A stretch of 31,715 nucleotides of DNA from CAYLLT01 sp964591605 (lineage in GTDB: Bacteria; Planctomycetota; Phycisphaerae; UBA1845; PWPN01), in the NCBI GenBank assembly GCA_964591605.1, contig CAZQEN010000042.1, positions 1 through 31,715 of the forward strand, in the 5' to 3' direction. Positions 30,738-31,715 of this stretch are shown here, piece after piece. Under the pieces are notes generated by a model. It did not search any database and was not told where the DNA came from. It was given only the letters and a program-made list of their open reading frames with translations. Position 1 is the stretch's first letter. Each line of letters opens with the position of its first letter. Made by a program: the position numbers and the translations under genes.

Positions 30738-31715
30738 CGCGAGTCCCGGCGCTCTGAATCGCCTCGCCCATCGCCGCCACAACCCGCTCGCGCACCTCGC
30801 CCAGCGCGCCCGGTACGCGTGCCCCCGAGGCGCGGCAATGCCCTCCCCCGCCGAAACGCGCCGCCACCTGCGCCACATCCACGTCGCAGCCCGCCACCTC
30901 GGGCGACTTGCTCCGCAGATTCACGCGAATGCAGCCTTCCCCCTGATCCGTGAGCAGCACCGACGCCACGACCTCGCGCGACGTGAGCGGCTCATTCACG
31001 ATGTCCTCGGTGTCGGAAGGTTTCGCCCCGGCCGCCGCAAACATCTCCCGCGTCAGGTGCATCACCGCCAGACACCCCCCGGCATGCAGCTCCAGCGTAC
31101 CCAGCGCCGCGGCCAGCAGCCGCAAACGCGCCACCGAATACGAGTGCATCAGCCGGGCGTGCATGAGATCCGCCCGCAGGCCCGCCCCGATCAGCGCTGC
31201 CGCCGCATGCAACGTCCGCTCCTGCGTATTCGAGAACCGGAACCAGCCGGTGTCGGTGGCGATGCCCGTGAACAGCGCGACGGCCGCATCGGACGGCATC
31301 GGCCACCCCATCACCCCGCACCACTCGTAGAGCATCGCGCACGCCGACGACGCGTCCGGGTCTATCAGATAGAGCGTTTCAGGGCTGGCCGCCGAAAGGT
31401 CGTCCCGCGTCGCATGATGATCCACGACCATTTTCGGCAGGCGCGTCGCGGACAGGAACGCCCCCGCCGGCTCGAGCTGGGCCCAACTGCACGTATCCAT
31501 GATCAGGATGCCGTCATACTGACGATCGAGCTCCCCCGGCGCAGTAGGGGGCAGCACTGAAAAAGGCGCAGACTTCTCGAGAAACTCGTATCGGATGGGA
31601 ATCTCGCCGTAGACGCAGGCCGTGGCGCGACGACCCAGAGCATGCAGAACGCTTCGCATCGCCCCCAGCGCGCCGAGCGTGAGTGCCACGAACGCCAGGC
31701 CGAACGTCGCCAGCG
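30733..31715 (-). CDS. nrnA: DHH-family phosphoesterase, NrnA/pAp-phosphatase-like (5' end outside window)
   Basis: At least 327 residues, open to the window edge. NrnA degrades nanoRNA and dephosphorylates pAp with metals bound by Asp/His motifs. Seen are ILIMDTCSW (second motif), VVDHHAT (DHH motif), GIATDTGWFRF (fourth motif) and the C-terminal DHHA1 part IRVNLRSK and FGGGGHCRASGARV. The first motif, normally H-x-R-P-D-G-D-A-x-G-S just before the first long helix, is not visible: the frame reads VALTLGALGAMRSVLHALG, as if about five residues with the D-x-D acids were lost. Whether this is a real deletion, an assembly fault, or an alternative arrangement cannot be decided at the edge. The stop codon lies within a palindromic repeat. 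Confidence 0.85.
   Translation of the reverse strand, partial: LATFGLAFVALTLGALGAMRSVLHALGRRATACVYGEIPIRYEFLEKSAPFSVLPPTAPGELDRQYDGILIMDTCSWAQLEPAGAFLSATRLPKMVVDHHATRDDLSAASPETLYLIDPDASSACAMLYEWCGVMGWPMPSDAAVALFTGIATDTGWFRFSNTQERTLHAAAALIGAGLRADLMHARLMHSYSVARLRLLAAALGTLELHAGGCLAVMHLTREMFAAAGAKPSDTEDIVNEPLTSREVVASVLLTDQGEGCIRVNLRSKSPEVAGCDVDVAQVAARFGGGGHCRASGARVPGALGEVRERVVAAMGEAIQSAGTRA

Overview
The window is GC-rich, densely coded bacterial chromosome, most likely from a member of the Planctomycetota (Phycisphaerae-like); this is an inference. Supporting signs are a membrane protein with a CPGCGYSLMGL...RCPECG zinc ribbon, a TIGR03790-type secreted protein, Tat-exported Gfo/Idh and enolase-superfamily enzymes, a ceramidase-like hydrolase beside a DegT aminotransferase, and many short palindromic or heptad repeats between genes. 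No rRNA, tRNA, CRISPR array, transposase or phage gene was seen. Both ends cut through genes: nadA at the left and a DHH phosphoesterase at the right.

Layout. 1-522 is the nadA C-terminus, followed by an unassigned overlapping gene pair (553-2168), the second member TPR-like. 2350-2967 (minus) is a compact toxin-antitoxin operon: an AbrB/MazE-type antitoxin, then a Doc/Fic toxin, with a clear promoter and a perfect 8-bp inverted repeat over its -10 box. 3096-3611 is a DinB/DUF1572 protein. 3747-7725 (plus) holds a TIM-barrel-type protein, a ceramidase-like hydrolase and a DegT aminotransferase, the last two overlapping by ATGA. 7748-13690 (minus) holds a large secreted glycosidase-like protein, a secreted TIM-barrel glycosidase-like protein, an ICL/PEP-mutase family lyase and a xylulokinase. 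13731-17658 (plus) carries a lipoprotein, a secreted protein of unknown function and a class C beta-lactamase-like serine hydrolase. Together these suggest breakdown of a complex, possibly amino-sugar-containing, carbohydrate.

18023-23134 (minus) holds a CPBP protease, a Gfo/Idh oxidoreductase, glutamate dehydrogenase, a small membrane protein and an MR/MLE enolase-superfamily enzyme. 23428-24009 is an unassigned cytoplasmic protein converging on DUF971. 24146-28137 (minus) holds bioA, a FabG-like SDR, a zinc-ribbon membrane protein and DUF971. 28306-30087 is the TIGR03790 protein, 30357-30548 a 63-aa CxxC protein, and 30733-31715 (minus) a NrnA-like DHH phosphoesterase.

The most distinctive layer is repetitive DNA. 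At least four families are present: GTGGCAY-bounded hairpin clusters, GCAA-loop palindromes, CCCCATCCCG palindromes, and period-7 arrays. One hairpin cluster occupies exactly 34 codons near the N-terminus of the large secreted glycosidase, and bioA carries an unusual in-frame insert inside its Cys-rich loop. The best candidates for something undescribed are these in-frame repeat insertions, the ceramidase-like/DegT pairing, and the AbrB-Doc pair with its palindromic operator.
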